From assembly GCF_943846705.1 (NCBI RefSeq), contig NZ_OX044366.1:2542001-2606000 (forward strand): DNA of 64,000 nucleotides, read 5' to 3'. Both the position numbers and the translations under genes were made by a program. This stretch comes from an uncultured Pseudomonas sp. (GTDB lineage Bacteria > Pseudomonadota > Gammaproteobacteria > Pseudomonadales > Pseudomonadaceae). Under the pieces are notes generated by a model. The model had not been told where the DNA came from, did not search any database, and was given only the letters and a program-made list of their open reading frames with translations. Of the stretch, positions 6,941 through 15,308 are shown piece by piece (the stretch's first letter is position 1; each line of letters begins with the position of its first letter).

Positions 6941-8482
6941 TTAGATGGCGCTGGCGTCTTGCGGGTTGTGGGGTGATTCGAGGCGCAGGTAACTGTCGAG
7001 CTTGGCTTGCTGCGCCGCTGTGGTGAAGAGGCCGAGTTTGCTGCGCCGCCAGAGAATGTCCTCGGCCTGTATAGCCCACTCGTGCTGGCATAAATAGTCG
7101 ACTTCACGGGTGTAGAGGCTGCCGCCCAGGTGCTCTCCCAGATCGCTGAGGCTGCTCACGCCTTTGAGCATTACCCAGCTGCGGCTGCCGTAGCTGCTGG
7201 CCCAGCGCCGGGCCAGGGCGGTGGGCAGCCAGTCAAAGCGTGCACACAATGCTTCGATCAAGACGCTTTGACTGTCCAGCTGCTCTGCGCCAGGCAGCAG
7301 GCTGGTCGCGGTCCAGCGGGGGCCCATCTTGGGGAAGAAGGGCGACAGTTGTTCCAATGCCGATTCGGCGAGTTTGCGGTAGGTGGTGAGCTTGCCGCCG
7401 AATACCGAAAGCAGCGGCGCTTCGCCCGGTGGGCTGGACAGTGACAGGGTGTAATCGCGGGTGACCGCAGACGGGTCGTCCGACTCGTCGTCGCACAGCG
7501 GCCGCACGCCGGCGTAAGTGTGCAGAATATCGCCGCGCGCCAACTGCTTTTTGAAGTGGGCGTTGACTACGTTCAACAGGTAGTCGGTTTCTTCTGCGCT
7601 GATCGCTACTTTGCCAGGGTCACCTTGGTATTCACGGTCGGTGGTGCCGATCAGGGTGAAGCGCTCCTGATAGGGGATGGCGAACACAATGCGGCGGTCT
7701 TCGTTTTGCAGAATGTAGGCCTGCTCGCCCTCGAACAGGCGTGGCACGACGATATGGCTGCCCTGGATCAGGCGAATGCCGTAGGGCGACTGCTGCTTCA
7801 GGTCTTCCCGAATAAACTGCGCAACCCAGGGCCCTGCGGCGTTGACCAGCGCACGTGCACGAATCGAAAACAGGCTGCCGTCGTGACGTTCCAGGTGGAT
7901 ATGCCACAGGCCTTTGCTGCGCCGGGCGCTGAGGCAGCGGGTGCGGCTGTGCACGTGTGCGCCGTTTTCGCGGGCGGCCATGGCGTTGAGCACCACCAGG
8001 CGGGCGTCGTCGACCCAGCAGTCGGAATATTCGAAGCCGCGGCTGATCTCGGCTCTCAGCGGGCTGCCGGCGCCAAAGCGCAGGCTGCGCGAGCCGGCCA
8101 GCTTTTCGCGCTTGCCCAGATGGTCGTAGAGAAACAGCCCGGCGCGGATCATCCACGCCGGGCGCAGGTGCGGGCGGTGCGGCAGGATAAAACGCAGGGG
8201 TTTAACGATATGCGGGGCTTTGTTCAGCAGCACTTCACGTTCGGCCAACGCTTCGCGCACCAGGCGGAATTCGTAATGCTCCAGGTAGCGCAGGCCGCCG
8301 TGAATCAGCTTGCTGCTGGCCGAAGAGGTGTGCTGCGCCAGGTCGTCCTTTTCACAAAGGAACACGCTCAGGCCGCGACCGGCGGCATCGGCGGCAATCC
8401 CCGCGCCATTGATGCCGCCGCCAATGACGGCGAGGTCATAGACTTCAGCGAGAGGGGTGTGGCTGGCAGAGCGAGTAGGCAT
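6941..8482 (-). CDS. glpD: Aerobic glycerol-3-phosphate dehydrogenase
   Basis: A 513-residue flavoprotein that oxidises sn-glycerol 3-phosphate to dihydroxyacetone phosphate and passes electrons to the quinone pool at the inner membrane. The FAD dinucleotide-binding motif GGGINGAGIA is at about 21-30. SSKLIHGGLRYLE near 57-69 and the C-terminal FGGKLTTYRKLAE are GlpD family signatures. The length is typical (about 500-515). The gene reads away from a GlpR-type operator at 8513-8531 and glpR follows upstream on the same strand, as in other Pseudomonas. The start codon has only a weak Shine-Dalgarno. Confidence 0.97.
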   Translation of the reverse strand: MPTRSASHTPLAEVYDLAVIGGGINGAGIAADAAGRGLSVFLCEKDDLAQHTSSASSKLIHGGLRYLEHYEFRLVREALAEREVLLNKAPHIVKPLRFILPHRPHLRPAWMIRAGLFLYDHLGKREKLAGSRSLRFGAGSPLRAEISRGFEYSDCWVDDARLVVLNAMAARENGAHVHSRTRCLSARRSKGLWHIHLERHDGSLFSIRARALVNAAGPWVAQFIREDLKQQSPYGIRLIQGSHIVVPRLFEGEQAYILQNEDRRIVFAIPYQERFTLIGTTDREYQGDPGKVAISAEETDYLLNVVNAHFKKQLARGDILHTYAGVRPLCDDESDDPSAVTRDYTLSLSSPPGEAPLLSVFGGKLTTYRKLAESALEQLSPFFPKMGPRWTATSLLPGAEQLDSQSVLIEALCARFDWLPTALARRWASSYGSRSWVMLKGVSSLSDLGEHLGGSLYTREVDYLCQHEWAIQAEDILWRRSKLGLFTTAAQQAKLDSYLRLESPHNPQDASAI

Positions 8483-8512
8483 GGCGGCACCGAAAGTCAG
8501 TATTGAACTTTA

Positions 8513-8531
8513 AATGTTCACTTTCGAAAAT
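8513..8531. promoter_or_regulatory. Probable GlpR operator of glpD
   Basis: A 19-bp element with the right half CGAAAAT and left half AATGTTC, 30 bp upstream of the glpD start. By eye it fits the pseudomonad GlpR consensus (A-W-TTTTCG...CGAAAA-W) at most positions. It shares the core TTCAC-N-TTCGAA-N-AT with a second site at 9530-9548. Confidence 0.65.
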
Positions 8532-8617
8532 ATGCTAGTCGAATATGCACAGCTTCGCCACCCCGGGGTGCGCTTTCGCGCCCAACGGCGTTCGGTTATT
8601 AAAATTAAGGCGCTGGG

Positions 8618-9376
8618 TTACACCAGGTCGAGCTGCACCTTGTGTTCGCTGAGCAGGCGGTTGACTGCAGTTGAGGGGGCGGCGTCGGTGAACAGTCGAT
8701 CAACCAGGGCAACCGAACCCAGGCGCACCACGGCATTGCGGCCAAATTTGCTTGAGTCGACGGCCAGGAATACCTGGCGGGCGTTGCTAATAATGGCTTG
8801 GGAGACGCGGACTTCCTGATAGTCGAAGTCGAGCAGGCTGCCGTCTTCATCAATTCCGCTGATGCCAACCAGGGCGAAGTCGACTTTGAACTGCTGGATA
8901 AAATCCACTGCTGCCTGGCCCACCACGCCGCCATCGCTGCGCACGGTGCCGCCGGCCAGGAGCACCTCGAAGTCGGCCTTGGCGCTGAGCTGGGCCGCCA
9001 CGTGCAGGTTATTGGTGATGATCTTCAGGCCCTTGTGGCCGAGTAACTCACGGGCAATCGCCTCGGTGGTGGTGCCGATATTGATAAACAGCGACGCGTG
9101 GTCGGGGATTTGTGCGGCGATGGCGGTGGCGATGCGCTGTTTTTCATCGCGCATCAGGCCTGCGCGCATGCTGTAGGCGGTGTTCTGGATGCTTGAACTT
9201 TCACTCGCCGCGCCGCCGTGGGTGCGGCGCAGCAAGCCTTGTTCGGCGAGCTGGTTAATGTCGCGGCGAATGGTTTGCGGAGTGACGGCAAAGGCCTGGG
9301 CCAACTCGTCGATGCTGACGTAGCCGCGCTCGCGGGCGATTTCGAGAATATCCTGTTGGCGCAGCGGCAGGGTCAT
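8618..9376 (-). CDS. glpR: Glycerol-3-phosphate regulon repressor GlpR (DeoR family)
   Basis: A 252-residue DeoR-family repressor of the glp genes, relieved by glycerol 3-phosphate. The N-terminal winged helix-turn-helix spans about residues 5-57, with VSIDELAQAF, TPQTIRRDIN and the family signature LLRRTHGGA. The C-terminal sugar-phosphate sensor domain includes INIGTTTEAIA and LLAGGTVRSDGGVVG. GGAGCC upstream of the ATG (complement of 9379-9384) serves as the ribosome-binding site. It lies between glpD and the ybaK-glpK unit, and the two candidate operators flank it. Confidence 0.95.
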   Translation of the reverse strand: MTLPLRQQDILEIARERGYVSIDELAQAFAVTPQTIRRDINQLAEQGLLRRTHGGAASESSSIQNTAYSMRAGLMRDEKQRIATAIAAQIPDHASLFINIGTTTEAIARELLGHKGLKIITNNLHVAAQLSAKADFEVLLAGGTVRSDGGVVGQAAVDFIQQFKVDFALVGISGIDEDGSLLDFDYQEVRVSQAIISNARQVFLAVDSSKFGRNAVVRLGSVALVDRLFTDAAPSTAVNRLLSEHKVQLDLV

Positions 9377-9459
9377 GGAGGCTCCTTGGAAGTGCGCGCA
9401 TTATAGACTGGCGGCTGCTAAGTTTATGAGCATGCCACCCACACAAGTCACTCTGCGGG

Positions 9460-9501
9460 TCGCCGCTAGGCGACGTTAAAAACTGCTCTAGGCAGTTTTT
9501 T
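9460..9501. terminator. Two adjacent hairpins between glpR and ybaK
   Basis: GTCGCC-GCTA-GGCGAC (9460-9475) is followed by AAAACTGC-TCTAG-GCAGTTTT (9479-9499) with TT beyond. The second has A and T runs on both sides and resembles a bidirectional intrinsic terminator. It sits upstream of ybaK and upstream of the divergent glpR, so it may insulate the two units or act as a leader hairpin. Confidence 0.5.
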
Positions 9502-9529
9502 CGGCTAAGGTACGCCAACTTTGTCAGAT

Positions 9530-9548
9530 TGTTTTCACATTCGAACAT
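9530..9548. promoter_or_regulatory. Possible GlpR operator overlapping the ybaK start
   Basis: TGTTTTCAC-ATTCGAACAT shares 14 of 19 positions with the element upstream of glpD. Its right half CGAACAT equals the E. coli GlpR half-site. It overlaps the ybaK ATG at 9547, so a bound repressor would block the ybaK-glpK unit at its start. Confidence 0.5.
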
Positions 9549-10017
9549 GACCCCAGCCATCGATTTGTTAAAAAAGGCCAAAGCGGTGCATCAGGTGCAC
9601 AGCTATAGCCACGATCCCAAGGCGGCTTCCTACGGTTTGGAAGCGGCGGAAAAGCTCAATCTTGACCCTGCGCAAGTGTTCAAGACCCTGCTGGCGGCCA
9701 GCGAGAAGGGTGAGTTGCTGGTAGCGGTGGTGCCGGTGGCAGGCACGCTCGACCTGAAAGCCTTGGCTCAGGCGGCGGGCGTGAAGAAAGCCGACATGGC
9801 CGACCCGGCAGCGGCGCAGCGCGCTACCGGTTACCTGCTGGGCGGCATCAGCCCGCTGGGGCAGAAGAAGCGGCTGCGTACTTTTATTGATGAGTCCGCG
9901 CAGCAGTTTCCCAGTATCTACGTCAGCGCCGGGCGGCGCGGCTTGGAAGTACAGCTGGCGGCCGCTGTGCTGGCGCAACTGACCCAGGGGGTATTTGCCC
10001 CAATCGGTCGCGGCTAA
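9547..10017 (+). CDS. ybaK: Cys-tRNA(Pro)/Cys-tRNA(Cys) deacylase YbaK
   Basis: A 156-residue YbaK/EbsC-family editing domain that hydrolyses mischarged Cys-tRNA(Pro). The N-terminus MTPAIDLLKKAKAVHQVHSY and the motif AEKLNLDPAQVFKTLL match the family, as do the central VAVVPVAGTLDLK and the GYLLGGISPLGQKK signature containing the GGxSP loop. ATG 9547 is chosen on homology; no good Shine-Dalgarno precedes it, and a candidate GlpR site overlaps the start. glpK begins 37 bp downstream on the same strand, so the editing enzyme is probably transcribed with glycerol kinase, where other pseudomonads have glpF. Confidence 0.93.
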   Translation: MTPAIDLLKKAKAVHQVHSYSHDPKAASYGLEAAEKLNLDPAQVFKTLLAASEKGELLVAVVPVAGTLDLKALAQAAGVKKADMADPAAAQRATGYLLGGISPLGQKKRLRTFIDESAQQFPSIYVSAGRRGLEVQLAAAVLAQLTQGVFAPIGRG

Positions 10018-10054
10018 ACGCCGTTCAATAACCTATAACAACAAGGAAATCTGC

Positions 10055-11542
10055 ATGTCCCATTACCTGCTTGCCATCGACCAGGGCACCACCAGCAGCC
10101 GTGCCATTGTGTTCAGCGCCCAAGGGTTGCCGGTGGCGCGCGCGCAGCAGGAGTTCAAGCAGTATTTCCCGCAGGACGGTTGGGTCGAGCATGACGGTGA
10201 AGAGCTGTGGCTGAGCACCCTCAAGGTTTGCCGCGAGGCGTTGCAGCAGGGCGGCTTGCAGGCCAGCGATATCGCGGCCATCGGCATCACCAATCAGCGT
10301 GAAACCACCCTGGTGTGGGACGCTGTCAGCGGTACGCCGATCCATCCGGCCATCGTCTGGCAGGATCGCCGTACCGCCGATTACTGCGCCGAGCTTAAGG
10401 CCGCAGGGCATGAGGCTGCGGTGGCAGCAAAAACTGGCCTGTTGATTGACCCGTATTTCTCGGCGACCAAGCTGCGCTGGATTCTGCACACAGTACCCGG
10501 TGCGCGTGAGCGTGCCGAGCGCGGCGAGTTGCGTTTCGGCACCGTGGACTCGTTCTTGCTGTGGCGCCTGACCGGCGGCCAATCGCACAAGACCGATGCC
10601 AGCAATGCCTCACGGACCTTGCTGTTCAACATCCATACCCAGCAGTGGGATGAAGACCTGCTCAAGTTATTTGAGATACCGGCCAGCCTGATGCCTGAGG
10701 TACTCGATTGTGCGGCCGACTTTGGTGCTACCGAGGCCAGCCTGCTCGGCGCGGCGATTCCGGTACTGGGCATGGCCGGTGACCAGCAGGCGGCGTTGAT
10801 CGGCCAGGCTTGCTTTGAGCCGGGCATGGTGAAAAGCACCTATGGCACCGGCTGCTTCATGATCCAGAACACCGGTGACACGCCGGTTGCTTCACAAAAT
10901 CGGCTGCTCACCACCGTCGGTTATCGGCTTAACGGCAAGGTCACCTATGCTGTAGAGGGCAGTATCTTTGTCGCCGGTGCCGCCGTGCAGTGGCTGCGCG
11001 ACGGCATCAAGCTGATCAGCCATGCCCGCGACACTGAAGCGCTGGCCGAGCAGACCGGCGATGCCTGTGGTGTGTACCTGGTGCCTGCGTTTACCGGGCT
11101 CGGTGCGCCGTACTGGGACCCGAAAGCCCGTGGCGCGATTTTTGGTCTGACCCGTGATACCGGGATCAAGGAAATCGTCACTGCTGGCCTGCAGGCGGTG
11201 TGCTACCAGACCCGTGACTTGCTCGAAGCCATGCGTCAGGACGGTGCCGCCGAACCCAGTGCGTTGCGTGTGGATGGTGGTATGGTGGAAAACAACTGGG
11301 TCATGCAGTTTCTCGCCGACATCTTGGGTGTGCCGGTGGAGCGACCTGAAGTGACCGAAACCACAGCGCTGGGCGTCGCCTATCTGGCGGGGCTGCAAGC
11401 CGGGATTTATCAGGACTTGGAAAGTATCGCCCGGCACTGGCATCGCCAGCAGCGTTTCAACCCGCGCATGGCCGATAGCCATCGCAGTACCCTCTATAAA
11501 GGCTGGCTGGATGCAGTGAGCAGGGTACGCAGCGAAGCATAA
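10055..11542 (+). CDS. glpK: Glycerol kinase
   Basis: A 495-residue FGGY-family kinase that phosphorylates glycerol to sn-glycerol 3-phosphate in the cytoplasm. The N-terminal ATPase motif AIDQGTTSSRAI starts at residue 7. GMAGDQQAALIG and STYGTGCFM lie mid-protein, and the C-terminal adenosine motif RVDGGMVENNW is present. The ATG at 10055 follows AAGGAAA and gives the family N-terminus MSHYLLAIDQG; an upstream in-frame TTG has no family support. The length is typical. It is preceded by ybaK and not by the facilitator gene glpF, which is absent from this window. Confidence 0.97.
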   Translation: MSHYLLAIDQGTTSSRAIVFSAQGLPVARAQQEFKQYFPQDGWVEHDGEELWLSTLKVCREALQQGGLQASDIAAIGITNQRETTLVWDAVSGTPIHPAIVWQDRRTADYCAELKAAGHEAAVAAKTGLLIDPYFSATKLRWILHTVPGARERAERGELRFGTVDSFLLWRLTGGQSHKTDASNASRTLLFNIHTQQWDEDLLKLFEIPASLMPEVLDCAADFGATEASLLGAAIPVLGMAGDQQAALIGQACFEPGMVKSTYGTGCFMIQNTGDTPVASQNRLLTTVGYRLNGKVTYAVEGSIFVAGAAVQWLRDGIKLISHARDTEALAEQTGDACGVYLVPAFTGLGAPYWDPKARGAIFGLTRDTGIKEIVTAGLQAVCYQTRDLLEAMRQDGAAEPSALRVDGGMVENNWVMQFLADILGVPVERPEVTETTALGVAYLAGLQAGIYQDLESIARHWHRQQRFNPRMADSHRSTLYKGWLDAVSRVRSEA

Positions 11543-11588
11543 GGGTGATGAAGCGCGGGTTGCCTTCTTTCTCAACGTGGAGATCAGC

Positions 11589-12365
11589 ATGCCGCTGCGT
11601 CATCCGCTGGTTATTGCCGGGTTGTTTGGCGCGCTGCTCGGTTATGCCGGGCTGGTAAGGGCCGAGACGGTGCTGATTGCCGGTGATGTCTGGTGTCCGA
11701 TCAACTGCCAGCCGGGCTCCGAGCGTCCGGGGATCTTCGTTGAGCTGGCGCGGGAGATCTTTGCCGAGTCGGGTATCGAGGTGCAGTATCAGGCGCTGAA
11801 TTGGTCACGCACCTTGCATCAGGTGCGGCGCGGACAGGTGAACGCGGCAATTGGCGCGGGTGTTGAGGACGCCCCGGATTTTCTTCTGGGTGCTACGCCT
11901 GTGGCGTTGGCCCGTAACTGCTTCTTTACGCGGCAGGACTCCACCTGGCGCTTTACCGGTATCGCCTCTCTGGCCGAGCAGCGCCTGGGCATCATCAACG
12001 ACTACAGCTACGGCGATGAGCTGAATGCCTATATCGCGGCCCACTACCATGACAGTCAGCGTATTCAGGTGGCGGCGGGGGATCTGGCGTTGCCATTACT
12101 GCTGGAAAAACTCAGGCGTAAGCGCGTCGATGCCGTGTTGGAAAATACCTGGGTGGTGCAGGCTATGTTGCGCGAGCAGAGGTTAACCAATGAGCTGCGT
12201 GAAGCCGGTTGTCGTGCTCCAGATGTGCCGATCTATCTGGCCTTTTCGCCGGCCTTGGCGTCCAGCCCGCGTTATGTCGAACTCTTTGAGCAAGGCTTGC
12301 AGCGCTATATAGCCAATGGACGCCTACAGGCGCTGCTGCGCGCCTATGGGGTGGTGGTGCCTTGA
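11589..12365 (+). CDS. Periplasmic solute-binding protein (family 3 type), orphan
   Basis: A 258-residue secreted protein with a signal peptide (hydrophobic core IAGLFGALLGYAGLV, cleavage expected after VRA near residue 25). It is followed by a bacterial extracellular solute-binding fold: PGIFVELAREIFAESG, then GQVNAAIGAGVEDAPDFL and the C-terminal FEQGLQRYIANGRLQALL. Proteins like this bind amino acids or signal as orphan sensors. GGAGATC is placed correctly for ATG 11589, so this is preferred over GTG 11577. Three cysteines occur in the mature part, two of them close together in WCPINC. It starts 46 bp after glpK with no terminator between, but no permease or matching ATPase lies beside it, so the transport partner is unknown. 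Confidence 0.75.
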   Translation: MPLRHPLVIAGLFGALLGYAGLVRAETVLIAGDVWCPINCQPGSERPGIFVELAREIFAESGIEVQYQALNWSRTLHQVRRGQVNAAIGAGVEDAPDFLLGATPVALARNCFFTRQDSTWRFTGIASLAEQRLGIINDYSYGDELNAYIAAHYHDSQRIQVAAGDLALPLLLEKLRRKRVDAVLENTWVVQAMLREQRLTNELREAGCRAPDVPIYLAFSPALASSPRYVELFEQGLQRYIANGRLQALLRAYGVVVP

Positions 12366-12478
12366 GTCGCGGTGTTCTGCGTTCTGCACTGTACGGCTGA
12401 AATCACAGGCGGCTGTAGTAGGCACCAGAATCTGCTGTGCGGCATGCTCTGCTGCATCAGCCATCATGAGTACGCCCT

Positions 12479-13279
12479 ATGCAGCTCGACTTTCATCAGG
12501 TTGACGCCTTCGCGCAACAAGCCTTCAGCGGCAATCCGGCCATGGTCTATCGCCTCGACAGCTGGCTGGATGAGGCCTTGATGCAGCAGATTGCTGCCGA
12601 ACATAATCTGGCGGAAACCGCCTTTGTGGTGAAGGAGGGCGCGGTCTGGCATATCCGCTGGTTTACCCCGTCCGCTGAAGTACCGCTGTGCGGCCATGCC
12701 ACCCTGGCGGCCGCCCATGTGCTGTTTGAACAGTACGGTGAAACCGGCGAGGCAATCGACTTTATCTGTTTGTCTGGCGCGCTACGGGTCAGTCGCGCTG
12801 GCAACCAGCTGGTACTGGATTTCCCGGTGCGTCGAGCACGGCCTTGCGAGCTGCGCGCAGAGGTTGAGCAGGTACTGGGTATGTCGGTGCAATGCGTATT
12901 GGCCTTGCATGAGGGGCCGGGTATTCAGGAGTTACTGGCGATACTGCCGAGCGAGGCGGCTGTACGGGCTTGTCAGCCCGATTTAGTTGCGCTGGCAACA
13001 TTGCCGGGGCTGGGGCTGCTGATCAGCGCAGCCGGTGAGCAGCATGATTTCGTCTCGCGCTACTTTGCCCCGGCCATTGGCATCAATGAAGACCCCGTCA
13101 CCGGCTCGACCCACTGCATCCTCACGCCTTATTGGGTCGAGCAACTCGGCAAGAACGCCCTGAGTGCTTTCCAGTGTTCGCCACGCGGCGGCGAACTGCA
13201 TTGTGAGCTGGTGGGTGAGCGGGTGAAAATTGTCGGCCAAGCGTTGTTGGTCGCCAGTGGCCGGTTACTCCTGCCGTGA
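12479..13279 (+). CDS. PhzF family isomerase/epimerase-like protein
   Basis: A 266-residue protein with the diaminopimelate-epimerase-like fold of the PhzF/YddE family. The conserved N-terminus FHQVDAFAQQAFSGNPA is present. The catalytic glutamate is Glu46 in LAETAFV, and IRWFTPSAEVPLCGHAT and the C-terminal EDPVTGSTHC signature are both intact. The reaction is unknown for most members; phenazine synthesis is not implied because no phz genes are nearby. The gene converges on the ABC ATPase gene with only 5 bp between the two stop codons, leaving no room for a separate terminator. Confidence 0.88.
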   Translation: MQLDFHQVDAFAQQAFSGNPAMVYRLDSWLDEALMQQIAAEHNLAETAFVVKEGAVWHIRWFTPSAEVPLCGHATLAAAHVLFEQYGETGEAIDFICLSGALRVSRAGNQLVLDFPVRRARPCELRAEVEQVLGMSVQCVLALHEGPGIQELLAILPSEAAVRACQPDLVALATLPGLGLLISAAGEQHDFVSRYFAPAIGINEDPVTGSTHCILTPYWVEQLGKNALSAFQCSPRGGELHCELVGERVKIVGQALLVASGRLLLP

Positions 13280-13284
13280 GTGGC

Positions 13285-14391
13285 TTAGCTGTCGCTGCTG
13301 TAGCGGCGCACACCTGATTCGCTGAGGCTGGCCTGCGTGGCAATGCTGCCGGGCACCGCAAACGCCACCAGGTGATCGGCTTCTACGCGAATGCCAACCT
13401 GCTGGCCGGGGTGGTGATCGGCGTGGCTGGGGAAGATCGCTTCCAACTGGCTGCCCGTTGGCAGTTGCAGGCGATACAGGGTCGCCGCGCCGAGAAAGGT
13501 TTTGCCGACAATTAACGCCTTTTGCGTACTGTCTGGGTCATAAATGATGTCGTCCGGGCGGAGCAGTACGTCCACTGCGCTGCCGACCGGCCAGGTGTAA
13601 GCGCGGTTGCCACGAATTAACCCCAGTTCGGTTTGCACGGTGTCAGGGCTGAGCATCTGGCCGCGAATGAAATAGCCCTGGCCGATAAAACTGGCGACGA
13701 AGGGCGTTAGCGGCTCGTGGTAGAGGTTGAACGGGGTGTCCCACTGCTCCAGTTTGCCTTCCTTGAACACGCCGACCTGATCGCTCACGGCAAAGGCTTC
13801 TTCTTGGTCATGGGTGACCAGAATCGCGCTGGTACCGCGGGCTTTAAGAATGACGCGCACTTCATGGCTTAAGCGGCGGCGCAACTCACCGTCTAGGTTG
13901 GAGAAGGGCTCGTCGAGCAGCAGCAGTTGCGGTTCCGGAGCCAAGGCACGGGCCAGGGCGACACGCTGTTGCTGGCCGCCGGACAGCTCATGCGGGTAGC
14001 GCTTGCCCAGATGGCTGAGCTTGACCAACTCCAACAGCTCCCCGGTGATGCGCTCGCAATTGGCTTGCTTGCGAATCCCGAAGGCAATGTTCTCCGCCAC
14101 GCTGAGGTGCGGGAACAGGGCGTAATCCTGAAACACCATGCCGATCCGGCGTTTTTCCGGAGCCAGGGTGTAACCCGCTTTGGAGATGAGCTGATCGGCC
14201 AGCTGGATTTCCCCCTCCAGCACCGGCTCGAAACCAGCGATGGCGCGCAGCGTGGTGGTCTTGCCGCAGCCTGACGGGCCGAGCAGGCAGCCGATATCGC
14301 CGGCATTCAGGTGCAGGTTAAGGTGCTGCACCACTTTGTGTTCAGGGTAGCCGCAGCTTAGTTCGCGTAGGTTCAGCAGGGCTTGGCTCAT
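13285..14391 (-). CDS. ABC transporter ATP-binding protein (FbpC/PotA-like), orphan
   Basis: A 368-residue ATPase subunit. Walker A GPSGCGKTT is at about 38-46, the Q-loop MVFQDYALFPH at about 85-95, the signature LSGGQQQRVALARAL at about 136-150, Walker B LLLLDEP at about 156-162, and VTHDQEEAF with the switch histidine follows. The C-terminal third is a TOBE-type regulatory domain, placing it with ferric-ion and polyamine/sulfate importers. The start ATG overlaps the argF stop codon, so it is translationally coupled to argF, an arrangement also seen in P. aeruginosa. No permease gene is adjacent. Confidence 0.88.
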   Translation of the reverse strand: MSQALLNLRELSCGYPEHKVVQHLNLHLNAGDIGCLLGPSGCGKTTTLRAIAGFEPVLEGEIQLADQLISKAGYTLAPEKRRIGMVFQDYALFPHLSVAENIAFGIRKQANCERITGELLELVKLSHLGKRYPHELSGGQQQRVALARALAPEPQLLLLDEPFSNLDGELRRRLSHEVRVILKARGTSAILVTHDQEEAFAVSDQVGVFKEGKLEQWDTPFNLYHEPLTPFVASFIGQGYFIRGQMLSPDTVQTELGLIRGNRAYTWPVGSAVDVLLRPDDIIYDPDSTQKALIVGKTFLGAATLYRLQLPTGSQLEAIFPSHADHHPGQQVGIRVEADHLVAFAVPGSIATQASLSESGVRRYSSDS

Positions 14392-15308
14392 GCGTGGTGG
14401 TACGCCGGGTCAACCAGAAATTCGAGCAATGCTTTCTGCGCGTGCAGGCGATTTTCCGCCTGATCCCAGGCTGCTGAGCGAGGGTCGTCGAGCAGGTCGA
14501 AGCTGATTTCCTCACCGCGGTGCGCCGGCAGGCAGTGCAGGAACAGCACGTCCTCAGCCGCTGCATCGAGCAGGACGCGGGTCACTTGATAGGGTTTGAA
14601 CTGACGCATGCGTTCGGCGGCTTCTTCTTCCTGGCCCATGGAGGCCCAGACGTCGGTACTGACCACGTGCGCGCCTGCTACGGCCTGCAGTGGGTCGCGC
14701 ATGACCTGTACGCGCTCACCGGCCAGTGCCAGCAGGCTGGCGCTCGGCTCATAGCCTTCAGGGCAGGCCACACGCAGCTGGAAATCGAACTGAATGGCCG
14801 CTTCTATATAGGAGTTGCACATGTTGTTGCCATCGCCGATCCACACCACGGTCTTGCCTTTGATGCTGCCGCGATGCTCCTGATACGTCTGCATGTCGGC
14901 CAGCAACTGGCAGGGGTGCAGGTCATCGGACAGGCCGTTGATCACTGGCACACGCGAGTTGGCCGCGAATTCGGTCAGGGTGCTGTGGGCGAAGGTGCGG
15001 ATCATCACCGCATCGAGCATGCGCGACATGACGATGGCCGCGTCGCCGATCGGCTCGCCGCGGCCCAGCTGAGTATCACGCGGCGACAGGAAGATCGCCT
15101 GGCCGCCAAGCTGGATCATGCCGGCTTCGAATGACAGGCGGGTACGCGTCGAGGCTTTCTCGAAAATCATACCCAGGACGCGGTTCTTCAGCGGCTCGAA
15201 CAATACGCCGCGGTTACGCAAGTCCTTCAGCTCCATACCGCGGCGGATCAGGCTCACCAGTTCATCGGGTGTGCAATCCATCAGCGAGAGAAAGTGTCTT
15301 GCGCTCAT
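14388..15308 (-). CDS. argF: Ornithine carbamoyltransferase, anabolic
   Basis: A 306-residue enzyme forming citrulline from ornithine and carbamoyl phosphate in arginine biosynthesis. The carbamoyl-phosphate loop STRTR is at 53-57, HPCQLLAD is mid-protein, and the ornithine/catalytic motifs DVWASMGQEEE and FLHCLPAHRGEE are present. Length and motifs match the Pseudomonas anabolic enzyme ArgF and not the longer catabolic ArcB. The downstream ATPase gene overlaps it by 4 bp. The 298-bp upstream intergenic region separates it from the divergent molybdo-oxidoreductase gene. Arginine repression by ArgR is expected, but no complete site was recognised. Confidence 0.96.
   Translation of the reverse strand: MSARHFLSLMDCTPDELVSLIRRGMELKDLRNRGVLFEPLKNRVLGMIFEKASTRTRLSFEAGMIQLGGQAIFLSPRDTQLGRGEPIGDAAIVMSRMLDAVMIRTFAHSTLTEFAANSRVPVINGLSDDLHPCQLLADMQTYQEHRGSIKGKTVVWIGDGNNMCNSYIEAAIQFDFQLRVACPEGYEPSASLLALAGERVQVMRDPLQAVAGAHVVSTDVWASMGQEEEAAERMRQFKPYQVTRVLLDAAAEDVLFLHCLPAHRGEEISFDLLDDPRSAAWDQAENRLHAQKALLEFLVDPAYHHA

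Noticed and set aside
7520..8506. 328-codon open frame antisense to glpD
   Set aside because: Shadow of glpD codon bias. The translation is a Gln/Val/Ala-rich sequence without recognisable motifs.
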